Shown: positions 1 through 12,085 of the stretch, piece by piece
Numbering within the stretch: the first letter of the stretch is position 1
How the letters are laid out: the number at the start of each line of letters is the position of its first letter
Source: Brachycybe producta
Lineage: Eukaryota > Arthropoda > Diplopoda > Playtdesmida > Andrognathidae
NCBI GenBank assembly: GCA_036925085.1
Contig: JAUPFP010000084.1
Span: forward strand, 528,268-592,267
Direction of reading: 5' to 3'
DNA length: 64,000 nt
Program-made: the position numbers and the translations under genes
The notes under the pieces: model-generated
Database searches by the model: none
The model's input: the letters and a program-made list of their open reading frames with translations, nothing else
What the model was told of the DNA's origin: nothing

Positions 1-698
1 ATCTTAAATTTGTATATAGTGTGGAGTTTGAAAATTCATTTTACTTTATTAAAGTTTATGCTTAAAACATTTGTCTTTTTAAAGATATAGTCATGATTTC
101 GACGCTTATCCCGGTCGAGAGAGACCTTCAAGATTGTCTCTCGTCGTTGATGGTCGGCTTAACGATGAATTTCAACACATTCTAGACCAGTACGGAACCA
201 ACGTTCCCAGTTCTGGACATGTCCATGGTGGTTCATCTAGAGGACGTCCACTTGTTTAATTTATTAAATCTCTTCGTACGTCAAAACGTTAGAATTCCTT
301 AGAACTTTTGAGACAAAGTTTTAGAAGAAAACTAGAAGAGTGAGCTCGAACTAAGTCTAGTTTCTAACGCATACTTTCAATTTCTTCTCAGTGTCTTTGT
401 CTGTAATCACTGGTTATTCAGAATTATCTTAAAGATTAAACACAATTAAAAACCACGATTTGATCAGTAATATTGAACGTGTTTTTTTTTTCGCCTTCAG
501 ACATTGAAATCATTTAAAATAATTTCACTTTTCTATTAAAATGTTTAAGAACATTATGATTCATTATTTACTTTTTTTAAAATAATCATCAGTTTTTTCA
601 AATAAAAGATTATTGTGTTTTTATCTAATCTTATGAAATTTACAAAAAAAAAAAAAGTTATTCTGTTTTACATGTGCAAAATTGATAGAAAAATAAAA
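1..698. other. no gene seen
   Basis: Moderately complex sequence at 90-400 with GTCTCTCG/CGAGAGAGAC palindrome pieces, otherwise AT-rich. The 90-400 part could be an old repeat or a conserved non-coding block; no frame longer than a few dozen codons. Confidence 0.4.
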
Positions 699-983
699 AG
701 TGTTATAGAAACTAGAAGGGTAGCTCAATCACTTACGGTAGCTCATCTTTGATAATTAACTTTTTGTAGACAAAAATAACAAATATTGTCTTGAGTCATT
801 TTAAAACTGACATAAAAAGCTTATTTTGAAAGATAACAACGTGAAAATACCCTCTTAAGTGATTGTTCTACTCTTCTAGTTTCTAAAACAAGTTCAAGTT
901 TCTCTTCATTTTGCACCTGAAATAAAGAATAATCAAGAGTTCGAAGGGGGGGGGGCGTTTACACTTTTAAAAACCACCTTAAG
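699..983 (-). mobile_element. FB1 foldback element
   Basis: Left arm GAAACTAGAAGGGTAGCTCA; right arm AAGCTTATTTTGAAAGATAA...TTCTAGTTTCTAAAAC. Outer right end reaches CGTTTACAC...AACCACCTTAA and contains a 10-G run at 946-955. The left arm is truncated. The loop reads in reverse direction (…TCATTTTAAAACTGACAT). Confidence 0.85.
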
Positions 984-1009
984 ACGCAAAATTATGAGTG
1001 TTATGACAA

Positions 1010-1300
1010 ACACTAAAATGTTTAGAAACTAGGAGGGTAGCTCAATCACTTAATAGTATTTTTGTGTTTGATATCTTTCAAAATTAACTTTTTAGCGTAC
1101 ATTTTGTAAAAAAAATATTGGCTCTGCTTAAAGTTGGATCATTTTCAAACTCACATAAAAAGCTTATTTTGAAAGATATCATCATGAAAATATTCCTAAT
1201 TGATTGAGCTAAAATACATTTAAGTTTATTTTTCACTTCTGTAAGAAAATAATCAGAATTGGAGAGGCCCACACGTTTACACTTTAAAACTATCTCTTTT
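1010..1300 (-). mobile_element. FB1 foldback element
   Basis: Both arms are present (GAAACTAGGAGGGTAGCTCA and AAGCTTATTTTGAAAGATAT). Loop CTGCTTAAAGTTGGATCATT in reverse direction. The right-arm CTTCTAGTTTC block is deleted: the copy goes from GATTGAGCTA straight to AAAATACATTTAAG. Confidence 0.8.
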
Positions 1301-1502
1301 TTTGCTCTGTTTCTTTTATTGTAGTGTATTTTATAAAATAACTTTCAGAACTTCACCTATATCTTGAAAGTTTAGCAATAACAATAAACAAAAATAAATG
1401 AAAAAAATTTGTATACGAGCCATTTCAAGAAAAGAAAAGTGTAAATTTCATCATTTTATATAAAAACACACACACACATGATGTAATTTGCAAATAAATC
1501 TT

Positions 1503-1529
1503 CCCCCCCCCCCCCCCCCCAAAAAAAAA
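1503..1529. repeat. C18-A9 homopolymer junction
   Basis: Eighteen C (1503-1520) directly followed by nine A. A near-identical C16-A9 junction is at 45175-45199. Confidence 0.95.
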
Positions 1530-1945
1530 GCCCCATCTACTTTTTAACCCGATGTCTTGCTCTTTATAAACAAACATTTGACATTTTGAAAAATACACAT
1601 CAAGTTTACATTGAAATAAAAACCTCTTATTACATTTTATTCAAAATTGCAACCAAGAAAGAATTTTCCATTCAGTGGTTCAAATAAAACTTGTTAGATA
1701 AACAATTTGTAAAAAAAAATATATATAAAACATTTCTGAAATTTCTCAAGAGGGTATTTTAAAGACTAGAAAAGACATCTCATTGTTACCGCTTGAAAAT
1801 TGGTTGGCATTTTTTCACATTAAAAGTTTCGAGGGGAAGAGAGGGGTCCTTTTTCTCCCCTATTTTTTTAAATTTTCACCCCCTTAATGTTTCATTTTAT
1901 AAGATCTTTTCTATTCATTACTCCTGAGAACCTCCTTAGTAACAA

Positions 1946-1964
1946 CCCCCCCCCCCCCCCCCCC
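1946..1964. repeat. poly-C run (19)
   Basis: Uninterrupted C in otherwise AT-rich DNA. Confidence 0.95.
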
Positions 1965-2299
1965 TCCCCTCCTTACTTTTTATTCAAATGATATTGTCTG
2001 ACTCTTCATATTAACTTTATAGCTCAATTTTTCATTCTAGTCTTTTGTCTGTTATTGCTAAAACACACTTTGAAAAATTTGCATATATAAAAAACCTTCA
2101 CTTTACATAGTGATGTGTGTGTGTGGATCATTATTTGTGGTGGATAATATCCGCATTTCAAGTGAATGCGGATTTAAATGAAAATTCTCATATTTATCAG
2201 AAGAATCACGCAAATTTTTATAATTATTTATTTCAGAACTAGAATAATTAATTTGCTTTAAGTACTTTTAATAATTAATATATTTAAAAATTAAATGTT

Positions 2300-2600
2300 A
2301 AGCTAGTTTTAAAGTGTAGACGCTTCTCAAATTTTGACAATTCTTGTCTTTCAGTAGCAAAATTTAAAATAATTTAATAAACTAGAATGGATAGCTCAAT
2401 CACTTAAAACTATTTTCATTTTGATATATTTTAAAATTAGCTTTTTCTGTTCGAGTTTAAAAATGATCCAACTTTAACAAACAATATTTTTAAATTTTTT
2501 TTAAAAAGTTCATTTTGAAAAATTTCAACATGAAAAATACCCTAAGTGATTCAGTTACCCTTCTAGTTTCTAAAACACTTTCAAGCATATAATAATTTCG
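2300..2600 (+). mobile_element. FB1 foldback element
   Basis: Starts near GTTTTAAAGTGTAGACGC, includes CTAGAATGGATAGCTCAATC and ends ACCCTTCTAGTTTCTAAAAC. The loop AAAATGATCCAACTTTA is in forward direction. Confidence 0.8.
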
Positions 2601-2609
2601 CTCTTATGA

Positions 2610-2895
2610 ATCAGTTTGAAAATCAACAGCTCATAAACCATCTCAAGAAGCTAAATTAAAAGAAACTAGAAAGTGTTTTAGAAACTAGAAGGGTAGCTCT
2701 ATTAATCATTTAAGGCTATTTTCATGTTGATAAATAATCTTTCAAAATAAGCTTTTTTATGCGAATTTGAGAATGATCCAACTGTAAGCAGACGATATTT
2801 TTTAAAATGTTGTCTATAGAAAGTTTATTTTGAACGATATCAACTTGAAAACAGTATGAAGTAATTGAGCTACCCTTCTAGTTTCTCTTAAGAAT
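2610..2895 (+). mobile_element. FB1 foldback element
   Basis: Adjacent to the previous copy. GTTTTAGAAACTAGAAGGGT left arm, loop AATGATCCAACTGTAAGCAG, right arm GAGCTACCCTTCTAGTTTC ending abruptly at 2895. Confidence 0.8.
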
Positions 2896-3599
2896 AATTT
2901 GCGGATAATCCGCAACTTTTTTTTTAAGTTCTTATAACCCAAAAAAAAATTCGTCGGTTGCGCCGTAAGTTTTTTTTTCTAGCCTCCTTTTTTTTTACAG
3001 TGTTATTAATTTTAATAGTTGTTCCCAAAAGTATTATAAAAATGGCGTCCAAACTTTATTAAGCTTTTTTATTGCACCTTCTACTTTCTCATTGAGAAAT
3101 AGAAAAAAAAAGTAGAAAAAAACGGCCAATCACTGACTTTTTTTTCGTTGCTTAATATACCCCTCAAGTGTAATATAGAAAATCTTCAAACGACCTGTCA
3201 AATAATTAATAAAAAAAAACATTTAAGGGTCACCCAGGGGCACTTTTTTAATATAGGGATCATTTTTTGTGTGCTGCTAACTATATAAGGTTGCAGACTA
3301 GAATAGAACCGAAAAAATTTGCATATTCCTGTGAGAATAACTTGTTAAGTATTTTTTTTAGCTTAATTATGATTGTGTGTGTGCGTGTGGCCCCCCAATC
3401 CGCTCTTTTTTTGTATTGTTTAAGAATGTGAATAAAGCTCAACTTTGCTTAAATTTAGTTTTATTATTATGTTGGGTAATTTATGCAACAAAAAAAAAGA
3501 CTAATGAAGAAAGAGATTGCCATAAAAACCAGACTTAAAATCAGGCTCAAAAGTCAATCAATAATCTTTAAAGAACCTAAAAAAAAATTAAGGATTTTT
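2896..3599. other. no gene seen
   Basis: AT-rich filler with T- and A-runs and a short GTGTGTGTGCGTGTG stretch near 3374. Confidence 0.5.
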
Positions 3600-3898
3600 A
3601 ATCCGGTTTTTATGAACAGCTGATTTTTTAACTCAGAGAATTATTATCAGAATGGATAACTCAATCTTTCAAAATAAACTTTTTTATTGACACAAAATTA
3701 AAGAAATATCATTGGGTCATTTTTCATACTCAAATAAAAAAATTTATTTTGAAATATATCAACATAAAAATAGTCATAAGTGATTAAGTTACCCTTCTAG
3801 TTTCTAAAACACGTTCAAGTTTCTCTTGATTTTACACTTGAAAGACAGAATAATCAAAGAGTCCGAAAGGCCCCGTTTACATTTGAAAATCACCTTAA
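3600..3898 (-). mobile_element. FB1 foldback element
   Basis: Left outer end GTTTTTATGAACAGCTGATT; the left arm has lost much of its core. Right arm is complete to CGTTTACATT...ATCACCTTAA. Confidence 0.75.
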
Positions 3899-4466
3899 TA
3901 TAAACCAAATATAATTATTTTGAAACTGGATAAAACAGACTTGAATAATCAAAGTTATGTTATTTTAGTTCATTTATTGATCACTTGGTGGCGTTGGCTG
4001 TCCTTTCACTCATAGCTGAAGGTTTATTGTTATTTCATACATATTGTGTGTAATAACAAGATCTCAATAGGGAGAAGGTTTTAGTAAAAAAAAATATTGT
4101 GTAATTTAATTCATAATTAATAATTTTTAAAAAAATTAATAACTAGTATGAATTAAATTATACAATATTTAATTTACAATAATAATAATTTTTTGAAAAA
4201 TTAATTTTAAAAAGCATATTTTGAATAAATTTGAAAAACATTCTAAGCAGTACCGATAATTAATTTATATTTTATAAAATAAAATATAAATTATATATTA
4301 TAATTAGAATTATATATAATTATATATTTTTTTTAAATTGTCATTTTTCCATTTTTACTTCAAAATTTGTACACAGTATCAAAATTAAAATAAATAAGGT
4401 TAAATTGTTCGCGAACAGTGTTCGGTTCTAGTGTGGACCCGGCTTAAATAATGAGTTATACAGTAA

Positions 4467-4611
4467 ATATGTCGCATCCATTTGGTGTAATTATCCATTA
4501 CACGAAATGTATGTTCCTTTCGCGTTTTGCATCAGGCCAACTTATGTTCATTTCGCGAAATGGACATTCATTTTATGTAATAGACGACTACATTGGTGTA
4601 ATGCGACATAA
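4467..4611. mobile_element. small palindromic foldback element
   Basis: Left ATATGTCGCATCCATTTGG and right CATTGGTGTAATGCGACATA are inverted versions of each other, with further pairing around CATTTCGCGAAATG. About 145 bp. No clear target duplication. Not related to FB1. Confidence 0.55.
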
Positions 4612-5599
4612 TCTATATTTCAAAGTAAACGTTTTTTATTAAAGTTTGAATTGACGTTTTTATTTTCGACCAAAACACCGTGCAGTGGGAAAAAACCTAT
4701 ACTGCCATTTTTTTTTCAAACTTTGTGTTTATTTTCACGGAAAAAACAAAAAAAACCAACGTATCAATATTAAAAAAACACCTTTTATTAGCACTTATTT
4801 ACTAATATATTTTCAATTATTGCTTCTTAAAAGCCTCCAAAGCAAAAAAAAAAAACTTTCTAAAAGCCTCTCCTCCACAAACCCAATATTTACATAAAAA
4901 GTTGTCTCAAAATTATAAGTTTTAGACCTTTTTCTTTATGTGTTAAAGAAAAAAATGACCATTATCAAACACAATTAGATATTTTTTTGGGCTATTAATA
5001 TCCAAACCATATAATTATGTGGGACAAAAAAAGTATATTAAAATAAGTGACAAAAAAAAAACCCAAAACGTTTTATTATTATATTGTTCATTTTATTGAG
5101 TGGAGAGAGAAGAAGAAATTGCTCAAATTTTGATAATAATGACTATTACAAACAAAGAAAGATTATTTTTCATTGTATGTAATGTAAGGTAAGGTAAGGT
5201 AACAAATGGAAAGCAAAAAAAAAAAAAGTAGCTTAGAAAAATGACCATCATAATCATCTTGGACAATTGACTAAAGTGGCTTTGAGTCTTATATGATTAT
5301 TATTACAGCAAACACACACCAAATGGACACTGTGCCAGAGGGTCAATTTGTGCACTGCAGAAATTACCTTGTTTTTTTTTTGTATCGAGATGTTTACAAA
5401 GTGCGAAAAATAAAATCAATTATTTTGGCACAATTACTAAACAATCTTACAAAAAACACAAATTTCATAGTGAATAATGCACATTTTTTTAATAGACTAC
5501 CTTAAGATAGCTGAATAAATATTTATTTTGTACCTCTGGCAATGCTAACTGGATGTTTTCGAAAAATTTGGATGCAAAAAAAAAAAGATTATGTTAAAA

Positions 5600-5780
5600 G
5601 TTTTAAAAAATAAAACATTTTATAGTTCAGTTTGAAATTTAGGTTTTTTCATTGAAATTTCATGAAAAACTATTTTCGTCTTTCTTCAAACTGTCATAAA
5701 AAGTTTATTTTGAAAGATATCATCATGAAAAAAAAACCTTTAGCATTATTACCAACTATTCTAGTTTCTAAGACATTTTA
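5600..5780 (-). mobile_element. FB1 partial copy (right half)
   Basis: Holds TCATAAAAAGTTTATTTTGA, GATATCATCATGAAA and CTATTCTAGTTTCTAAGACA. The left arm is not recognisable. Confidence 0.65.
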
Positions 5781-6635
5781 ATTTTTTTTTTCGTTACGTT
5801 TCTCCAGAAAAACGTTCGCTTGAAAAATATAAATTCTCTCAAAACCGTAGGATGGAGGGAGGGGAAGAAACATTCTATGGAACACAAAAGCCACTGCACC
5901 GTCACGGGGTGTCACACTAGCAAGTTGTTAATTAACTCTAGAAAACTCTAGCCTCAAACCAGTCACTTAATTTGAAAAACAAAAAGATAATTTTGGCTGT
6001 TTTATTATTAATTAATTTATGATAAAAAATTATTATTCTTTGAGTTAATTAATAATCTTAATCAATTGTTTCGGTGTCTTAATGCCGAAATTAATTGTTC
6101 TTTTTTTCGTGCTTAATAAAACAAAAACTAATTTACAGTTGTATAGAAAATATATATGCATTTTACTTGTATGGTTTTAATGGCTGTTAGAATGAGGCCC
6201 CGCCCCTTATCTTAGAGGGCATTGGGACCATTGGCGGAGGGTGGGGAGTGTCTCAAACAATCTAATTTTGTCCAAACCGAATAATAATCATAAGGATGAA
6301 CATAAAGAATAAAAGATGATAGAGAGAAAGAGAGAGAGAGAAAAAAATCCTTCAGAAATTTCTCAATTAATTATTTACTAGAATGAGCATTGTTGAAAAG
6401 TAGAAGAAGCAGAGCAGCTCCAAAATATGAATGAATTGATTTCTTTATGTTTTTGCAAACATTAAGAATTTAGCAGAAAAACATTTGGTCAGAATTTTTG
6501 ATTCGTCAATTTTTTATTAGCAATTTATTATTATTTTTGCTTTTTTTTCAGTTTTAATTGTTCTAATTTAATTTTGTTTATAATTAATAATTAAAAATGT
6601 CGCGCTTCCTTTCTTCGAAGTAAACGTCTCTCTTT
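5781..6635. other. no gene seen
   Basis: AT-rich; a GAGAGAAAGAGAGAGAGAG patch at 6321. No supported feature. Confidence 0.5.
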
Positions 6636-6905
6636 CAGGAGTTAAAATTAAAAGAAACCTAAAAGTGTTTTTAAAAACTAGAAGGGAAGCCCATTTTACT
6701 TAAGGATATTTTCATGTTGTTATATTTCAAAATAAACTTTTAATGTTGATATATTTTAAAATAAGCTTTTTTGTCAGTTTTAAAATCACTTTAAACGCAG
6801 GACAATATTTTTCAATTTTTTTCTTAAATAAAAAGTTTATTTTGAAAGATATCATCAACGTGAAAATACTCTTAAGTGATTCTAGTTTCTAAAACAATTT
6901 TAATG
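6636..6905 (+). mobile_element. FB1 foldback element with internal arm duplication
   Basis: Left arm AAAACTAGAAGGGAAGCCCA. The segment ATGTTGATATATTTCAAAATAA is present twice in succession (about 6713-6740 and 6753-6772). The right arm ends TCTAGTTTCTAAAACAATTT. Confidence 0.75.
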
Positions 6906-7634
6906 TTGTTTTATCTCAATGAAGATTCTGTCTTTCAAATAAGCTGTTTATGTGAATTTGATACAATAGGTGAACCAGTATGGCGTCTATACACTGTGCG
7001 TGTTCTAGTGTTAAGACGCCATGTATGTACACTTAGTTGCTTCATACTCAACATAGTAGTCTTGTTATATTCGCTTTCTTTTCGTGCAAGTTGCACGACA
7101 GATTTACTAGTATTTAATAATTTATAATAATTTAATATTTTACTAACAAAAAAGTCCTTCCTAATTCGTATTAATGTCAATATGGCGAAGTAGAAAAAAA
7201 TCCTTTTATTCGGATGTTAGATTACAGAGTGAATAATATATTTACACATTAAAAGCTTCTAGTATTAAACGCTTATTTTTCTGTTTAAATATTAGAAATG
7301 TATTTCATTTGAAGCAAACATCTATTGACAAAACAGAAAACATTAAAATTCATGTCATTTGCTAGACACTTTTTTTTACAACAATTATTATTTGTTTGGA
7401 GACTGGAAAATCTGGTGTATTGTAAGGAAGCAGATATCAAACAAAACACTTCCTAAATATTAGAAAATATTATAAGTTATTGTTATATGTGTACAGGATG
7501 ACTCAAAATAGTTTCTATAAGAAATGGAACACACAAGACCACTTTTGCCTTCTGAACGACAGAATAAAACAATTGGCTCAATTATAAATAATTAAAGTAC
7601 ACTTTTTGTCATAAGCAACAGCAAGAAAAATTCT

Positions 7635-8010
7635 ACGTGTTAAAAACTAGACTAGTGAATAATTATGTCATAAAATATTTGTATGATGATATCATTATAA
7701 GTAAACTTTTTATGTTCAAAGATATTATCATGAAAATAATTTCAACATATTCACCAACTACTCTAGTTTATAATAAACTTTTTGTACTTGATGATGTTGC
7801 TTCTAAGAAGAAAAAAAAATGTAAACCACTTGTCTGTAAACTTTCTAGTTAAACTCCCTATAAAAATCCCTATCAACATTTCAGTTTTCTGAACATTAGT
7901 AATTAAAAAAAAACTGATGTGAAAAGTTTATTTTCAAAGATAACTTTACATTTATGTATACAATTTTAAAATATTCAGCAAATATTCTAGTTTATAATAA
8001 GCTTTTTTTT
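7635..8010. repeat. two diverged FB1-like fragments
   Basis: 7635-7790 and about 7900-8005 each hold AGTTTATTTT/AAACTTTTTATG core and a CTAGTTTATAATAA ending instead of CTAGTTTCTAAAAC. They look like an older subfamily, shared with 53100 and 59120. Confidence 0.5.
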
Positions 8011-8734
8011 AAAAAAATATTGTTGTAAAAGTGAAATTCCCTATAGAAATCCCTATGAACATTCTTAATAGATTTCAAATGTGATGCAACATGTGTACCA
8101 CTCTGTAGGCCTATATTATACATTTTAAACTTCTGCTAAAGTGTTAAGTACTCGTTTAACCGGTTCCTCGTCATCAAGTTGTATTGAAAACAATAGACAA
8201 ATAAATGTTTCATACTTTTATAAACAATTAAAACTAAATATGCATAAAGATATAGAGTCAATTGCAATAGCCTCTAAAGAGTATATTGAAATAATTTTGG
8301 TAGATTGATAAATTGCGTGACATTATGTAATAAAGTAATAGAAAAAAACAAAAACTCAACTCTGTTCAATATAAACAAGGCATTTTTTCATTTCAAGAAA
8401 TTTGTTGATTTTTAACTCCTCTCCCCCCCCCCCCTTTTTTCGAACCCTCTTTTTCAATGTCATCAAATTGCAATTTGCAACATTGGTTACATATTGAGGT
8501 CCTTTTTAAATTTACAGAAAAAAAAGTGGGTACATTCCAGTGACCCCAGAAAATGATCTAGTTACATCACTCAATAAATGTCTCAGTGTAAACTTTCTAC
8601 TTTTTTTTACAAACATAAAATGTGAAACAGTTGTTTGATAAATAATAGAAAAGTCCACCACAGGTTGCAAGGGCAAATACAGAAATTGTTTCAATATAAT
8701 CAACTATATTATACTATTTTACAAAAAACAGTTT

Positions 8735-9150
8735 AGCACTTGTTTTGTTAAGCACTTCTCCAGTATAGCTTTTTACAAATTTAATACTTGCTAAATTTAG
8801 CCTTTGTCCAATTTACCATTTAAGTTCTTGTTAAGTTTCGTTTAATCCATTTTAAGTTTTACTTAAGCTCTTATCCAGTTTAGCTTTTTTCGAATTTAAT
8901 TATTGCTAAATTTGTACTTTGTCTAACTTATTTGTCAAGTTTAGCTTTTCTTAAATTTAATTCTTGCTCTAATTTAGCTTCTGTCTAATTTAGCTTCTGT
9001 CCAATTTAGAGAAATCAATTAAGTCCTTGTCATCTTCAATCCTTTCTAAGAAAAGTTTTACTTAAGAGCTTTTCCAGTTTAGCTTTTATTCAATTCAGTA
9101 TTTGTCTAAGCTTAGCTTTTATCTAATTTAATGCTAATTCAGTTTAGCTC
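8735..9150. repeat. degenerate minisatellite, TTTAGCTTTTGTCTAA type
   Basis: About 20 imperfect units of 15-25 bp built on (A/G)TTTAGCTYYTGTCYAATT. Related units occur in intron 1 (23640-24390), and the 37320-37720 array has the same rhythm. Confidence 0.6.
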
Positions 9151-9541
9151 CTACTACAATAAAAAAGATGGTCACTTTGGAGCAATTATTCAAAACTCAC
9201 AACATCATAAAAATTGCTTATATTATATAAACAAAACAAAAAAAAATGATCCATTTTTTAGCCATTTTAAAAATTACACCTGGGAGAAAACACAAAAATA
9301 TAAACTTTGAGAGAGAAAATAAAATTGCATTAACAAAATTCATATTTAATATTAATTATATGAATGATTTTTCTGAGTTCTGATAAAGATGGCGTGATGG
9401 ACAATCTCTTTGGTTATTTTGTTGGTGCCAGTTTTTGGAGACAAATATGGGCACCAAGGTCCCCTATTAGATATGATATTTATAGAGGGAGGGGAGGAGG
9501 AGATGGAAGAAGGGTCCTTTATGTTATGTTTTCATAGACAA

Positions 9542-9556
9542 CCCCCCCCCCCCCCC
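9542..9556. repeat. poly-C run (15)
   Basis: Uninterrupted C followed by ACCCCC. Confidence 0.95.
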
Positions 9557-9869
9557 ACCCCCAAATACATTCATCATCTTGTATGAGCCACCACCCACCA
9601 CCATAATACACTTCTCCCTATGGGGAGAAAGAACCCCGGGTCTAATGATTGTCATTAGATTCAATTAAAGAGAATGGTTATTTCGTGTGATGGCGTTAGG
9701 ATTCAGTTGGGGATGACAGAAAAAAGGGGTTCATATTTAAAGGGGGTAAAAATTGGAGGTCTCTATAGGAGGTGGGCAGAAAAAGAAAATTATGGACTCG
9801 ATGACGACTTTCTACCTCTTATATAATATTATATTATTGTATATTTTATACAATATGTAATAGCGTCAT

Positions 9870-9893
9870 CATCATTATTATTATTATTATTAT
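9870..9893. repeat. ATT/ATC microsatellite
   Basis: Short run of CATCATCATTATTATTATTA trinucleotides. Confidence 0.7.
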
Positions 9894-10044
9894 GTATATT
9901 TATTTACAACTCTTTTGAGTATTAAATTTTCCGCTCTTTAATTTCCTTTTTTTTTAGGAATTTCTTTAAAAATCACTAAAAAAATATTATCGATTATGAA
10001 ATAAATTCATATTTTTGTTGCTTTTCATATTTTTTTTTAATATC

Positions 10045-10185
10045 AATGGTATAAAAAAGCTTATTTTAAAAGATAACTACATGAAAATACTCTTTAAGTG
10101 ATGGAGATGCCATTCTAGTTTCTAAAACACTTCCGATTTCTTCTTTGTGTTTTTGCTCCCGAAACACTATCTGAAGCAACTTTAA
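10045..10185. mobile_element. FB1 right-half fragment
   Basis: AAAAAGCTTATTTTAAAAGA through GCCATTCTAGTTTCTAAAAC to a GCAACTTTAAG end. No left arm. Confidence 0.7.
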
Positions 10186-10304
10186 GTATAATTTCAAAGT
10201 TTGAGTTTTTCTGAAGATGGGACTGAAAAATAAATTTATATAATCTTAATAATACCTGAATACATAACCAACAAAACAGAAACCAGAAAAAAAGCTTATT
10301 CTTA

Positions 10305-10835
10305 ATTTCTGCTTTCCTTTGTAGAGGTTCTCACACATTACAATAAGAAATACCTCAAGAACATTTTTGAATTTATACGCTTTCCTATTGGCTGATAACA
10401 TTTAATTCCGCATTGGCAGAACGAAATAATTTAAATATATTTTTCTGTCAATTTTTTTTTCTACATTTGTGACCTTACCCTAAGTTCATTGCATTTATTC
10501 AGCTGAATGTATGCAGAAAAAAAGATGAAATTATTTTTATTTTGCGATGCAGAATTATTACATGCTATATCTATTTTCTACTTATTTCACGCAAATGTGT
10601 GATCCAGGCTAAAAGTTCATTCAGTTTATTTTTACCGAATTATATTTTATCAGCCAATAGGGAGGCGTTTTTGTAACACAGATGCATTAAATTGAGTTAC
10701 AGCTTTTCCTTCTATAAAAATAGGAGAAATAACCATAAATAATTCCTTTTTTCTAAAAATTCAAAAATATCCTTCAAGTGTTTTTTGTTATTGTAATGTT
10801 TGAGAAGCGTTTAAAAGCAAAGGAAACCAGAAATG
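10305..10835. mobile_element. foldback element, second family (FB2)
   Basis: Left TTTCTGCTTTCCTTTG...CACATTACAATAA pairs with right TTATTGTAATGTTTGAGAAG...GCAAAGGAAACCAGAAA. A second inner pair is CCTATTGGCTGATA with TATCAGCCAATAGG. About 530 bp. A related copy is at 16610-17050. Superfamily not determined. Confidence 0.6.
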
Positions 10836-11412
10836 TAGCTGAAACTCGATTTTGATTTTTTCTATTTCTGTTGTCTGCTTCTCCATGTCTGTGGGATCCA
10901 AGCCTTGCCATACTTTCTTTCTTTCCGTAATCCATTAGCAATAATTTCATTCTACTTTCCAATTTTACACACAAAAAAACTGATGTCAAACTGAACTTAA
11001 TCGATTATTGAATATTGAAAAAGGAAATAAAATCAGATATGTGAATAGAAACACCTGACTTAATAGAAAGAAAAAACAACAACTAGGTTTCGAAACCCCA
11101 ACTCCAACCTCCGTCATATATTTTATTATGAAGTCAATTATGGATCTTGACAATGGCCAATGTGAATCATGATCGACACCATTTTTTTATGAAAATTATT
11201 TTTAAAAATACACAAACGCGTGTCAAGTACACACAAATCGGACACATGTTCAATTTTAAAATTAAAACACACTTTAATATTTGCATAAATAATATAAAAA
11301 TAAACAACAGCAGAGTAAACCGCGCCATTTTTGGCGTTTAAGAAAAATCAACCATGTTTGAAAAACAGAGCAGTAACTATAGTTTTATTTTGTTGTCCGA
11401 GACAAGAATAAA

Positions 11413-11578
11413 ACTAGCGCCCCCTTAGTGATATCACTCTACTTATTTTACGCATCAATTTCTGCACCCTTTTAAGCTTTGCGCCCAAAGCAAAAACTGG
11501 CGCTTTCTTGGAATTATCATTCTAATCATTTTATACCCCTATTTCTGCACCCTGATCTTTGCACCAGAGGCAGGTGCC
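11413..11578. repeat. two-unit 83-bp tandem repeat
   Basis: ACTAGCGCCCCCTTAGTG...TTTCTGCACCC at 11413 recurs as ACTGGCGCTTTCTTGG...TTTCTGCACCC at 11496. Diverged; no coding frame. Confidence 0.6.
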
Positions 11579-11699
11579 TCATTCGCCTTACCCTAGGTTA
11601 CAGCTCTTATCAGCAATCATTTAAAAGCTGATTAAGTATTCATAGCTGGGCCAGATCTAAAGCTATGAGCTCTTGCTTAGCTGAGCTGCGCCAATACTA

Positions 11700-12085
11700 A
11701 TCTTTAAAATATCACCCTTATACCTAATACACACACAGCTGATAATTTAAATGCATTTAAATAATAAACGTGTTCTACAGAGCTCTGTGAAGGACAAACA
11801 AACAATATGTCGTTGAATTCAATTTTTTCAGTTAATAATCTGAAAATATTAAGTTAATATTTAAATATAATATGTAAATTATTGACAAAATATTGATTTA
11901 ATATTTCAATTTAAAATATTAGTAATAAAAGAAAATGTTTATTTGGTGTTCATGTCCTTAACTGGATTCCGTATAATTCACCTAAACACTTTTAATTTGA
12001 ATTCATTTAACTCATGTGTGTGTACAAGGTATTAGTGACATATTTCCCACTTTAGTTTCTAAAACACTTTCAAAAGCTAAAAAAA
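11700..12085. mobile_element. FB1 arm split by a nested element
   Basis: Outside 11721-12031 the flanks join as AAAATATCACCC-TTA-GTGACATATTTCCCACTTTAG-TTTCTAAAACACTTTC, a diverged FB1 right arm (AAAATACCCTTAAGTGATTGAGCTACCC...). Confidence 0.65.
11721..12031. mobile_element. PIF/Harbinger-like non-autonomous element, copy A
   Basis: 311 bp, begins TACCTAATACACACAC and ends GTGTGTGTACAAGGTA, with TTA on both sides (11718-11720, 12032-12034). Internal sequence closely matches copy B at 57755-58062, including GTTCTACAGAGC and GTCCTTAACTGGATTCCG. No coding capacity. The superfamily is inferred from the 3-bp TWA duplication. Confidence 0.75.
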